Below are positions 25,313-35,700 of a stretch of 64,000 nucleotides of DNA, in pieces. Positions within the stretch are counted from its first letter, which is position 1. Each line of letters opens with the position of its first letter. The position numbers and the translations under genes were made by a program. This DNA comes from CBDATA01 sp965215615 (lineage in GTDB: Bacteria; Acidobacteriota; Vicinamibacteria; Marinacidobacterales; Marinacidobacteraceae): contig OZ244068.1 of assembly GCA_965215615.1 (NCBI GenBank), forward strand, positions 992,001 to 1,056,000, read 5' to 3'. The notes beneath the pieces are model-generated. The model saw only the letters and a program-made list of their open reading frames with translations. It searched no databases and was not told the origin of the DNA.

Positions 25313-25792
25313 ATGGATGCCTCGCTGATGGCGATCCTCGCTATCGGAGTGAGCCTCGCGGCTCTCGTCCTGGCGGGCCAGCGCTCCTTGCGCACCGAGT
25401 TCCGCGACCGGTTCGAGGAGCTGCGCGACGGGAACGCGGGGCTGCGCGACGAGATGACGGAACTCCGCACGGAACTGCGCGACGAGATGACGGAACTCCG
25501 CACGGAACTGCGCACCGAGATCGCGGAACTCCGCACGGAACTGCGCGCCGAGATGGCGAAGTTCCGCACCGAAGTTCGCGCCGAGATCGGGGAACTCCGC
25601 ACCGAAGTTCGCGCCGAGATCGGGGAACTCCGCACCGAAGTTCGCGAAGGGTTCGCCGCCGCCAGCGTCGAGCGCCAGGAAATTCGTCGGGATGTCCAGT
25701 CTCTCGCGGAGCGCGTGGCCCGGCTCGAAGGCGCGATCCCGTTCCTCTCGCCCCGGAGGAAAAGCTCTCCGCCGCCGGTCAGCGCCGCATAG
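25313..25792 (+). CDS. Membrane-anchored coiled-coil protein with 11-residue repeats
   Basis: 159 residues from ATG 25313. An N-terminal helix (MDASLMAILAIGVSLAALVLAGQ) anchors the protein; residues 25-110 are a long charged coiled coil built from near-identical hendecads (DEMTELRTELR, then EIAELRTELRA, then EIGELRTEVRA), which are also near-identical at DNA level (11-codon, 33-base units). The tail SLAERVARLEGAIPFLSPRRKSS is shared with the two gene fragments upstream. No enzymatic motif. Proteins of this kind are often rapidly evolving; function is unknown. Confidence 0.75.
   Translation: MDASLMAILAIGVSLAALVLAGQRSLRTEFRDRFEELRDGNAGLRDEMTELRTELRDEMTELRTELRTEIAELRTELRAEMAKFRTEVRAEIGELRTEVRAEIGELRTEVREGFAAASVERQEIRRDVQSLAERVARLEGAIPFLSPRRKSSPPPVSAA
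25434..25636 (+). repeat. Tandem 33-base repeats in the coiled-coil gene
   Basis: Units of 33 bases encoding x-ELRTELRxEx repeat about six times, some identical over 20 or more bases (for example the two GAGATGACGGAACTCCGCAC copies at 25450-25469 and 25483-25502). Copy number is likely to vary between strains by slippage or recombination. Confidence 0.65.
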
Positions 25793-25814
25793 GGGAACGG
25801 CGCGCCTGTTTACG

Positions 25815-26315
25815 TCAGGAGCAGGCCGAGAGGGCGTCCTCGTAGTCGGGTTCTTCGGCGATTTCGGGAACGAGCTGCGAGTGGAGGATCGTTCCGTCCT
25901 CGCCCACCACGACCACCGCGCGGGCGTAGAGGCTGGTGAGCGGGCCATCCACGAGGGTGATCCCGTAGGCATCGCCGAAGCGAGTGTCGCGCATGGAGGA
26001 GGCACACTGGACGCCTTCGATTTCTTCGGCGGCGCAGAAGCGGCCCTGGGCGAAGGGGAGATCCCGCGAGACGCACAGGACGGCGGTGTTTTCGAGCTTC
26101 GCGGCGGCTTCGTTGAAGCGGCGCACCGAGGTCGCGCAGACCGGGGTGTCCACGCTCGGGAAGATGTTCAGGATGAGGCGGCGGCCCGCGAAGTCGGCGA
26201 GCGAAACATCGCCGAGATCGCCGCCGGTGAGGGTGAAGTCGGGTGCTGCTTCTCCGGCGCGGGGAAGCTGGCCGGAAAGGCCGCACGGGTTTCCCTTGAG
26301 GGTGACGGTGTGCAT
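25815..26315 (-). CDS. tpx: Thiol peroxidase Tpx (atypical 2-Cys peroxiredoxin)
   Basis: 166 residues from ATG 26315, chosen because AAGGAG lies 8 bases upstream and the family begins here; the frame continues upstream to 26462 without resemblance. Tpx reduces lipid and hydrogen peroxides using thioredoxin. The peroxidatic Cys is C60 in FPSVDTPVCATSVRRFN, and the resolving Cys is C94 in FAQGRFCAAE, the spacing typical of Tpx. The protein ends with an extra Cys (LSACS). It is monocistronic and divergent from the HpcH-like lipoprotein gene. Confidence 0.93.
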   Translation of the reverse strand: MHTVTLKGNPCGLSGQLPRAGEAAPDFTLTGGDLGDVSLADFAGRRLILNIFPSVDTPVCATSVRRFNEAAAKLENTAVLCVSRDLPFAQGRFCAAEEIEGVQCASSMRDTRFGDAYGITLVDGPLTSLYARAVVVVGEDGTILHSQLVPEIAEEPDYEDALSACS

Positions 26316-26452
26316 GAGGGGACTCCTTTGGATTGGTCTTTTTGACCGGGTTTTCTCGTGGTTGCCACCGGTGACGTGGAACCCGGCGGCCGTTAGGATA
26401 CACACCCCTTGATACACGCCCCCGGCGGCCTCAGGAACGCCTGAAACATCGC

Positions 26453-27355
26453 ATGCTGTCACGATTCGCGAGAGTGAGCGCTCTCGTCCTTTCGTCGGTG
26501 GCAGCCTGTAGCGGCGGGGTGGAGCCTCCCGCTGAGGCCCCGCTCGATCCGCCTTTCACGCACTGGAGCCGGATGGTTTCGCTCCTCGAATCGGGCGAGG
26601 TCGTCTTCGGGGTGTTTGCCGGAGAGCGGACCCCCGAGGCTGCCGCTGAAATGGCGGGACAGAACCTCGCGGACTTCGTCTTCTATTCTCTCGAGAGCGG
26701 GCCTTTCGACCTGGAGACGATGTCCGCGTATCAGGAGGTGCTCTCTCCGCCGGCTGCGAGGGGGACTGAAAACCCCCATCCGATCGCGCTCCGGATTCCG
26801 CCGATCCGGGACGGCCGCGAGGAGGCCGCCGGGCGGGCCGCCGCCGCGCTGGATGCCGGCGCGTATTCCATCGTCTTTCCCCACGTGGAGTCGGCGGACG
26901 AAGCGCGCCACGCGGTCGCTTCCATGCGACTTCAGAGCGCGGGGGGCCTGCGCCCGGAGCCTCTGGCCGAGGCATCCCGGGTCTTCGGAGCGAATCCGGA
27001 GGAGTACCGGAAGCGAGCCGGGGTCTGGCCTCTCGATCCGGAAGGGGAACTCGTCAGCATGGTGCTCATCGAGGATCAGGTCGGGGTGGAGCGCGCTCTG
27101 GAGATCGCGAGCGTTCCGGGAGTCTCGGTGGTGTTTCCGGGGCCCGGCGACCTGAGGCGCGCCTACGACGGGGACATGGAGGCGGTCGAGGGGGCCATCC
27201 GGACGGTGCTTTTGGCCTGCCAGGAGGCGGAGACACCTTGCGGGATCACCGCCGGACCGGATGACATCGCGACCCGGATCGAACAGGGGTTCCGGGTCTT
27301 CATCGTGACATCGCCCGAAGCGCTCGCGGTTGGCCACGCGGCGGCGGGGCGGTGA
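26453..27355 (+). CDS. Lipoprotein with HpcH/HpaI aldolase fold
   Basis: 300 residues. Lipobox SVAAC gives a lipidated Cys at about 19, so this is an exported version of a fold that is usually cytoplasmic. HpcH/HpaI enzymes cleave or form 2-oxo-3-deoxy acids with a divalent metal. Recognisable are RIPPIRD, LDAGAYSIVFPHVESADEA, the late SMVLIEDQVGVERALEIASVPGVSVVFPGPGDL with metal-type Glu and Asp, and GITAGPDD. The usual early Asp-Glu-His motif is degraded to FYSLESGPFD, so catalysis is uncertain. It is followed 14 bases later by a class-III aminotransferase and probably co-transcribed. Confidence 0.75.
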   Translation: MLSRFARVSALVLSSVAACSGGVEPPAEAPLDPPFTHWSRMVSLLESGEVVFGVFAGERTPEAAAEMAGQNLADFVFYSLESGPFDLETMSAYQEVLSPPAARGTENPHPIALRIPPIRDGREEAAGRAAAALDAGAYSIVFPHVESADEARHAVASMRLQSAGGLRPEPLAEASRVFGANPEEYRKRAGVWPLDPEGELVSMVLIEDQVGVERALEIASVPGVSVVFPGPGDLRRAYDGDMEAVEGAIRTVLLACQEAETPCGITAGPDDIATRIEQGFRVFIVTSPEALAVGHAAAGR

Positions 27356-27369
27356 ATCAGGGAGCGAAC

Positions 27370-28713
27370 ATGTCGAAGAAGGAAAAGACCGAACTACTGG
27401 AGCGGGATGCCCGGAGACTGATCCATCCGGTTCACAACAAGGAGGCCACCGCGGCCGGCCATGTCTGGGTACGCGGCGAAGGTGCCCGCCTGATCGACGC
27501 GGACGGCAGGAGTTATGTGGACGGACTCTCCGGCCTCTGGAACGTGTTCATCGGACACGGGCGGCCCGAACTCGCCGAGGCGGCGGCGAAGCAGATGGGG
27601 GAGCTCGGCTACTGCTCGGGCTACGCCGGCAGCAGCAACCGTCAGGCGATCGAACTGGCCGAGGTTCTCGCCGAGATCGCCTACCCCTCGATCAACCGTT
27701 TCTTCCTGACCAGCGGTGGTGGCGAATCCACCGATTCCAGCATCAAGACCGCCCGGTACTACTGGAAGATGCGCGGCCAGCCGGAGAAGACCAAGGTGAT
27801 CTCCCGCATCTGGGGATACCACGGGGTGACGCTCGCCGCGATGAGCGCCACCGGGTTCCCGGTTTATTGGCCGATGTTCGAGCCGCGGGTTCCCGGTTTC
27901 CGGCACATCAGCTCTCCCTATCCCTACTTCTACCAGCCGTCCCAGGGGAAGACCCGCGGCCACTCCGCCGCCGACGAGCTGGAGGCGGCGATCCGCGAAG
28001 AAGGGCCGGAAACGGTGGCGATGTTCCTCGCGGAGCCGGTGCAGGGCGCGGGCGGGGTGATCGTTCCCACGAACGACTATTTCCCCCGGATTCGCGAAAT
28101 CTGCGATCGCTACGATGTCCTGCTGGTTTCCGACGAGGTCATCACCGGGTTCGGCCGCACCGGGACCATGTTCGGGCTCGAACACTGGAATATCCAGCCC
28201 GACATGATCCAGTTCGCGAAGGGCGTCACCTCGGGCCACATCCCGCTCGGGGGTATTGGGGTGTCGGACCGGATCGCCAAGGTCATCGACGACGGGAATC
28301 CGGCCTGGATGCACGCCTATACCTACAGCGGGCATCCGGTGGCCTGCGCGGTTGCGCGGGAAAACATCCGGATCATCCAGGAGGAAGGGCTCGTCGCCAT
28401 GGCTGCCTGGAAAGGGGAGCGCCTGATGAGCCTGTTGCGGGAGGCGGTGGGAGATCATCCGCACGTGGGAGAAGTCCGAGGCAAGGGGCTGATGGCCGCG
28501 GTCGAGATCGTGGCGGACCGCAGCTCCCGTGCTCTTTTCCCGACATCCGAGAAGGTCGGGCCCCGAATCCTCGCCGCGATAGACCGGCGCGGTGTCTTCA
28601 GTCGGGTGCGGGGCGATGTCTTCTGCTGCGCGCCCCCGGTCTGTTCCACCGACGAGGATCTGGAGCAGATCGCCGACGCGCTGGCCGGCGCGCTCGTCGA
28701 AGTCCTCGGCTGA
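27370..28713 (+). CDS. Class III (omega) aminotransferase
   Basis: 447 residues from ATG 27370 with GGGAG six bases upstream; a GTG at 27352 overlapping the upstream stop is less likely. A PLP enzyme that transfers omega-amino groups (beta-alanine, putrescine, GABA or similar) to pyruvate or 2-oxoglutarate. Motifs: YVDGLSGLWNVFIGHGRPEL, LTSGGGESTDSSIKTARYY, the PLP-site LLVSDEVITGFGRTG, and the Schiff-base Lys in IQFAKGVTSGHIPLGG; TYSGHPVACAVA follows. The pattern is that of the aspartate:pyruvate/beta-alanine group; substrate not determinable. Cytoplasmic. Confidence 0.88.
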   Translation: MSKKEKTELLERDARRLIHPVHNKEATAAGHVWVRGEGARLIDADGRSYVDGLSGLWNVFIGHGRPELAEAAAKQMGELGYCSGYAGSSNRQAIELAEVLAEIAYPSINRFFLTSGGGESTDSSIKTARYYWKMRGQPEKTKVISRIWGYHGVTLAAMSATGFPVYWPMFEPRVPGFRHISSPYPYFYQPSQGKTRGHSAADELEAAIREEGPETVAMFLAEPVQGAGGVIVPTNDYFPRIREICDRYDVLLVSDEVITGFGRTGTMFGLEHWNIQPDMIQFAKGVTSGHIPLGGIGVSDRIAKVIDDGNPAWMHAYTYSGHPVACAVARENIRIIQEEGLVAMAAWKGERLMSLLREAVGDHPHVGEVRGKGLMAAVEIVADRSSRALFPTSEKVGPRILAAIDRRGVFSRVRGDVFCCAPPVCSTDEDLEQIADALAGALVEVLG

Positions 28714-28739
28714 AGCCGGACGGCGGCTTCCGCAGTCTG

Positions 28740-28838
28740 TCAGGGGCCTTCGCTCGTGGCCTCGAGCAGTCGGTAGAGTCGGGGAAGGGCCTGGCGATCC
28801 TTGAGCGATTCCGGATCGAACGCGGGTTCAGGTGTCAC
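28740..28838 (-). pseudogene. Internally deleted nucleotidyltransferase remnant after the XRE gene
   Basis: A 32-codon frame starting with GTG 28838, which overlaps the end of the XRE gene by 11 bases, reads PAFDPESL and then KDRQALPRLYRLLEA. In related XRE pairs the second gene encodes a minimal nucleotidyltransferase (AbiEii/MenT-like) that begins with a FDPxxLL helix and ends RPKDRxxLPxLxALLE. Here the two ends seem to be joined and the catalytic GGxA...TxDLD middle is gone. This could also be an unrelated short peptide; the match is from memory of the motif. Confidence 0.4.
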
Positions 28839-29136
28839 TGCGGCCGCGCTGGACGAGCCGTGCGAAGCGGGCGGCCCCGGCCAACCGCTCCGCGGGGGGC
28901 CGGCGGAGCGCCGCCTCCAGCAGGGAGGCGGTTCCGGGATCCGGTTCGCCGAGCTGGCAGTGGATTTCGAAGCCGGCGGCGCGCACCAGCCGCTCGACCA
29001 GATCGGTCGAGGGGATACGGACCCCCGACTCGATCCGGGCGACCGTGGATTGGGGAACTCCGGCCCGCCGGCCGAGTTCAGACTGCGTCAGGCCCGCCCG
29101 TTTCCGTGCTTCGCGGACCAGGCTGCGGAGAATCAT
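28828..29136 (-). CDS. XRE-family HTH transcription regulator
   Basis: 102 residues. The helix-turn-helix spans about 3-60: REARKRAGLTQSELGRRAGVPQSTVARIESGVRIPS, followed by DLVERLVRAAGFEI and a helical, acidic C-terminus ending LAGAARFARLVQRG. This type usually works as the DNA-binding partner (antitoxin-like) of a nucleotidyltransferase, of which only a remnant follows. The gene is preceded by a perfect 18-bp palindrome that overlaps the -10 box, so it should repress itself. Confidence 0.85.
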   Translation of the reverse strand: MILRSLVREARKRAGLTQSELGRRAGVPQSTVARIESGVRIPSTDLVERLVRAAGFEIHCQLGEPDPGTASLLEAALRRPPAERLAGAARFARLVQRGRSDT

Positions 29137-29142
29137 GGAGAC

Positions 29143-29162
29143 AATATAGCCAATTGGCTATA
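29143..29162 (-). promoter_or_regulatory. Palindromic operator overlapping the XRE promoter
   Basis: TATAGCCAATTGGCTATA (29145-29162) is an 18-bp perfect palindrome. On the minus strand its last bases are part of TATATT (29148-29143), which lies 6 bases before the ATG at 29136. A repressor dimer bound here would cover the -10 element. Confidence 0.75.
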
Positions 29163-29178
29163 CATCGCGCCGCCCTCC

Positions 29179-30311
29179 TCACAGCACCTCGACGATGTAG
29201 CGCTCGCGCAGCAGCCGCCATGCGGAGACCGCGAAGGCGGTGAGCGGGATCGCGAGCAGCGTACCGGTGAGGCCTCCGAGGGCGCTGCCCCAGAAAAGAA
29301 CCGCCACGATGATCGCCATCCAATGGAGTCCGGTGCGGTCGCCCATGATCTTCGGCGTGAGAAGCCACCCCTCGATGAGTTGTGCCGCGACGAGCACCCC
29401 GGCAACGAGCGCGGCGAGCACCACGCCTCCATCGGGTTGTGCCCAGGCGAGGGGGACCGCGGTGAGGAATCCGACGATGGTTCCGAGATAGGGAATGATG
29501 GTGACGAAGCCGAGGAAGAGACCGATCAGGAACCCGTAGTCGAGCCCGATGAGCGTGAGTCCCGTGGCAACCAGCAGCCCCTGCAGGAAGGCGACCGCGA
29601 GCTGGGCGCGGAAAAACACCACCAGGATATCGACGAACTCGCGAACCAGCCGGACCACCGTGGCGCGGGTCTTTTCCTTGAAGAATGGCAGCAGACGGGC
29701 CGGATCGGTGGGTGGTGGCTCCCACAGCAGGAAGAACCCGAAATAGATCGGTACGACCAGCCACCCCAAAAGGCCGAGCACGCCTTCGACGATGCCGGCC
29801 CCGGCAGAGAACATCTGTTCGCCGAGGCGTGCTGCCCCTTCGCCGAGCGTCGCACGCTGGCTGAGCAGGAATTCGCGCAGTTGCTGCCCGAGCGGGTGGT
29901 TCTCGAAGAAGTCCACGACCACCGGAACTTCCGCCAGGATGTACCGGTAGGCAGCGGCCACCGCTTCCGGAGCGCCTCCGGCGAGGCTCTCGAGTTGCGT
30001 TGCGAGCAGGCTGCCGAAGGTGAGCGCGAACCCGGTCGCGAGGCCGGCGAGTGCGAGGAAAACCGCGCCGAGGGCAAGGATTGGTGGGAGCCGCAGGCGC
30101 TTCTGGAAGACGCGGAACCAGGGCCGGAACACCAGCGCCGCGAGCGCACCCACCGCGAGCGGCAGGAGGATGTGCGAGAACGCGCTGAAAAAGCGGTAGA
30201 GCAACCAGACGACCGAACCCGCCGCGAGCAGCAGCACTGCCGCGGCGAGGACGGTGACCGCCGCTTCCCGAATGACCTCGCGACGGCGGCCGGGACGCGG
30301 CGCTTCCGGCA

Positions 30312-30312
<1 letters not shown>
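29179..30312 (-). CDS. AI-2E family transporter
   Basis: 377 residues from ATG 30312, whose first base is the last of the ahcY stop (TGATG overlap). This family exports small molecules; members are linked to autoinducer-2 or Na+/H+ exchange. About eight hydrophobic segments are visible (near 18-37, 42-62, 70-95, 160-185, 225-262, 265-290, 295-325, 330-355), with family segments PIYFGFFLLWEPP, GLFLGFVTIIPYLGTIVGFLTAVP and EGWLLTPKIMGDRTGLHWMAIIVAVLFWG. Its coupling to ahcY is suggestive, since S-adenosylhomocysteine recycling feeds the AI-2 route, but no luxS is here. Confidence 0.88.
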
Positions 30313-31811
<1,499 letters not shown>

Positions 31812-31834
31812 GGGTGTCTTTCCTTCCCCGGGCG

Positions 31835-32704
31835 TTACCCGGAGGTGCGGGCGGCGCGCCCGATCAGCAGCGTGAGAGCGAAGCCGCAGGCGATCGCGGC
31901 CAGGGCCAAAGCCATGTCGGCCGCGCCGGGGAGGAAACGGGCACCCGAATCGGTCTGGAACGGCCAGAGGCCGGCAGTCGCGCCGATCAGCAGTCCGAAC
32001 AGGATTCCGAGAGTCACCTGCGGGTGTCTCCCGAGGGAGTATCGCACGAGGCGGGCACCGGCAACGATCCCGATGAGGATTCCGAGGGCGAAGGGAGCGA
32101 TCGCCGCCACAGCCGGAAGCAGCGGGCCTTCCCCACGGAGCGCGTCTCCGACCTGGTCGGCGGCGTTCAGGAACGGCAGGTACATCCCGGTGAGCAGCAG
32201 CAGGTAGCTGCCGCTGACTCCGGGCAGGGTCATGGCGAAGGCGGCGAGGATGCCGGCGATGAAGAAAGCGGGCGCGGAGGGCGCGACGGATGCCGTTGCG
32301 GCCTGCTCGAAGAGGATCGGCAGGAGGGCAGCCGCGAGCCCGACCAGCGCGCCCGCGAGGAAGGCCGGCCCCCGTCGCCCGCTCATGCCGAACAGAACCG
32401 GAATCCCGCCGAGGGTGAGGCCCAAAAACAACCCGAGCGAAGCCACCGGGTAGGCGGTCAGGAGATCCCGGGTGGCCCCTGCCGCCAGAAACATCGAGAC
32501 GAGGGCGGCCCCGAGCGCGATCCCGATGGAAAGGAGCGCGTCACGACGGAAGCGGAGGGAACCGAGTTCCGCGACCGATTCCATGAGGCGGGGATACGCC
32601 CCCACCGCGAGGACCATCGTCCCGCCGCTGACTCCCGGGATCAGCGAGGCCAGCCCGGCGAGAACTCCAGCAGCCGCGCACCGAAACGGCTGGGCATCAC
32701 GCAC
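31835..32704 (-). CDS. DUF368 membrane protein (polyprenyl-phosphate recycling family)
   Basis: 289 residues from GTG 32704. Roughly nine hydrophobic segments and the two family signatures IPGVSGGTMVLAVGAYP (about 22-38) and LPGVSGSYLLLLTGMYLPFL (about 160-180), which form an inverted pair of halves. DUF368 proteins have been linked to returning undecaprenyl phosphate across the inner membrane for cell-wall synthesis. TAGACT 6 bases before the GTG, with no ribosome-binding site, is the likely -10 and marks this as head of the operon with ahcY. Confidence 0.87.
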   Translation of the reverse strand: MRDAQPFRCAAAGVLAGLASLIPGVSGGTMVLAVGAYPRLMESVAELGSLRFRRDALLSIGIALGAALVSMFLAAGATRDLLTAYPVASLGLFLGLTLGGIPVLFGMSGRRGPAFLAGALVGLAAALLPILFEQAATASVAPSAPAFFIAGILAAFAMTLPGVSGSYLLLLTGMYLPFLNAADQVGDALRGEGPLLPAVAAIAPFALGILIGIVAGARLVRYSLGRHPQVTLGILFGLLIGATAGLWPFQTDSGARFLPGAADMALALAAIACGFALTLLIGRAARTSG

Positions 32705-32710
32705 CGGGGA

Positions 32711-32716
32711 AGTCTA
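32711..32716 (-). promoter_or_regulatory. -10 element of the DUF368-ahcY-AI-2E operon
   Basis: TAGACT on the minus strand (32716-32711), then six bases, then the GTG at 32704. The 22 bases between this box and the stop of the upstream autotransporter gene hold nothing else visible. Confidence 0.5.
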
Positions 32717-32738
32717 TGGGTGACCTTCCCGGCCTGCC

Positions 32739-35700
32739 TCAGAAGCTGGTCCGGAATTCGAGCCCCGCGCCGAGGTTCTGTTCTCCGAAGCCCTCGAAGC
32801 GCTGGAGCCGGAACGCGAAGCTCATCGGCGGGAGCGGGCCGTCGCGGTCGAGCGGCTCAAGACGCCAGCCCAGCGTTTGCCGAAGGTGGCCGTTCCAGGC
32901 ACCGTGCGCAAGGAACGAGGTGGCCACGAAGCGCTTCGAGAACGCCGGCAAACCCCAGCCGATCTCGGTGTCGAGCCGGCCTTCGTCCGCCCCGAATCCG
33001 AAATGGTCCATGTCGCTCACCCCGAACAACTGCTGGAGCCCGCTCCTCGTCGCCATGCCCCACTGCTGACGCATCGAGACCTGCGGGCCCAGATCGGACA
33101 TCGGAGCCGGATCCCAGACCATTTGGGCCGAAGCGCCCGTCTGACGGAAGTCTTCGTCCTGGTGGGCGAAGAGATGGCGGCCTTCGAGCCGGATGGTCAG
33201 ACCCTGGCGCATGGTCAGCGAAACGCCCCCGCCGATCTCGCCGCCGAGACCCTCCTCCACATCGCCATTGTCCTGTCGGGCACCGGCTTCCACCCGCGCC
33301 TCGAACGATCCGCCGTCCTGAAGCGAGCGGCGCCAGGAGGTCTCGATCGCGGCCCGGAGCCGGGAAAGCGAAGCCTTGGTCTCCGGAAGGTGGGCCGCCG
33401 CGTCGGCCTGCGAACGCATCGCCATGGCATCCGACAGCACCGAGAGGTGGAAGCCGTCGCCGAACTGCAGCAGTTCGGCGCTCAGGCCGACCGCCCCCAG
33501 TTCCCTCACGACATCCATCTCGACAGCCGCGCCCTGCTGCGGCGCGAATTTCATCGCACCGCGACCGGCGCTGAGCGCGCCCCACGCGACGAAACGGTCG
33601 TCGCCGTAGCTCACATAGGGGGTGAGCGCGTTCATGGTGGATTCGATCCGGCCCTGGCTGGTCCCGCGGGAGTAGTCGCCGTTGCCGCGGGTGTGCGAAA
33701 GGCTGAAGCCGAAGAGCCAGTGGCGGAACTTTCCGTCCACTCCGATGTGACCGGTCGTGATATCGCCTTCGACACCGATGCCATTCGCGGAGCGGCCTTC
33801 GAGGCGGGTCACCGCGCCGCTTCCCCACACTCCGAGGGAACCGTGATCGGTCTGGCGATCCGCGTGGAAGGAAGAACCCTGAAAAACGTTCCGCATCAGG
33901 CTGGCGGAAGAAGCGGGTGCGAACGGGTCGGCTGGCGCACCGCCGAAGTCCCGCTCGAACGAGTCCGCGCTCTCGAAGATGTTGCCGACGCCATGCCCGG
34001 CGATGGCCGCCTGGAAATTCATGCCCGAATCCGCAGAATCCATGGCCGGCGAGGCCGGGCGGCGCCGCATGTCCACGCGGTTCCGGATGCCTTCGAGAAC
34101 CTGTTCGGCCTCGACGCGCCCGAAGCGGCCGAGCCAGGCCGCGGCAGCCTCCGCGAGCGCCGGATCGTCGTTGTCGGCCACGCTCACGGCAAGATCGGCA
34201 CCGAGTCCGTCGTAGCCGCCGCCGAAGGCCGTGTGGGCGATCACGCCGGTTTCGTCGGCGGTGTCCGGGTCTTCGCCCGCTGTCACCGTCACGCTTTGGG
34301 CGGTGCTCCAGTTCGCGGCATCGAAGGTCAGGCTCGAAGCGGAGAGCGCGAGCCCGGAATTGCCTTCGGCGGCGATCCGCAGCGAGACCGTTCCCACGGG
34401 TTCACTCCCAAGCGCCACCGTGTAGGTGATCGCCCCGCCTTCGGTGAGCGCGAGGGCCTCCTGCGAAGCCACGAGCGCCGCGTCGTCATCGTCGTTCACT
34501 GCGACTGCGCCGGCCGCCGGGCTACCGATCCGGTAGGCATCGCTCGACCGGAGAGCTACCTTCACCATGCCGTCGGGTTCATCCACCCGGTCGCCGATGG
34601 TCTTCACCACGAAGGCAGCGCTGGCGGAACCGGCTGGAATCACGATCTGCTTCCCACCTTCCTCTTCGGATGCTAAGAAGTCCCGACCGCCTTCCGCATC
34701 CTCGGATACCGTGAGCAGGACGGTCAGCGCCGAAGCGACGACTCCGGTGCGGCCCAGCATGAAGCGGGCTTCGTCGCCTTCGGTCACCGCGTCGCCGGGC
34801 GTGATCGTCACGACCGGCAGCGGGGGCGGCTCGGACCTCGTGGAGGCCGCCGCAGGTTCCTCTTCTTCCTCTTCATCGTCAGCCCGCCCCCCTCCGGACG
34901 ACGGCGTGCTCCTCGGAGTCGTGTCGGTAGGCGGAGTGGCGGGAACGGTCCTCGCCGCGCTCACGGTGATGACGAAGTCGTCGGTAACGGAGCCGCCGTT
35001 CCCGTCGTTCGCGGTCACCGTCACGGTCACCGTCCCGGCTGTCCGGGGTGTTCCCGAGAAGGTGCGGGTGTTCGCCGTGAAGTTCAGCCAGCCGGGCAAC
35101 CCGCTTGCGCTGTAGCTCAGGGAGTCGTTATCGGCATCGTTGAAAGTGCTGGCCGGGAAGGCGTACGAGAAACGCGTGCCCACCGTGGCTGTCCGATCCG
35201 GGATGGCGTTCGCCACCGTCGGGGCGTTGTTGTCGCCGTCGTTGTCCTGGACATTCACGGTGGCCGATGCGGGAGAACCCACCGTGTAGCCCGTCCCGGT
35301 GTTCACCGTGGCGGTGATCGAGCCGCTCGACTCGGCCGTGCTGTCGTCAGTGATCGCGACGGTCAGGGTCGCCGTCCCGCTCGTGCCGAGGGTCACCGTC
35401 TTCGGGCCGGTCTCGCCCGAGGCGGCGAAGTCCCCGGTCTGGGAGATCGCGACCGATACGGAGAGGTTGGCGGCCGGGGCGGGGTTCGCGGTCAGGGTGA
35501 AGCTCGCATTTGTGTCCTCGGTGATGGGCGACGAGGTGGCCGAGACGGTCACCACCGGGAGGCTCGGTGTCGTCGTTTCACTGTCGTTGTCGAGGATGGC
35601 CATACTGGCTGTGCCGGAGGAGCCCACCCGGTAGTTCGTCCCGGTGTTCACCTCGGCCCGGATCACGCCGTTCGGTTCCTGCGTGCTGTCGTCTTCGGTC

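Noticed and set aside
31812..31834. SAH riboswitch before ahcY
   Set aside because: Only 23 bases separate ahcY from the upstream coding region and no stem-loop is seen in them.
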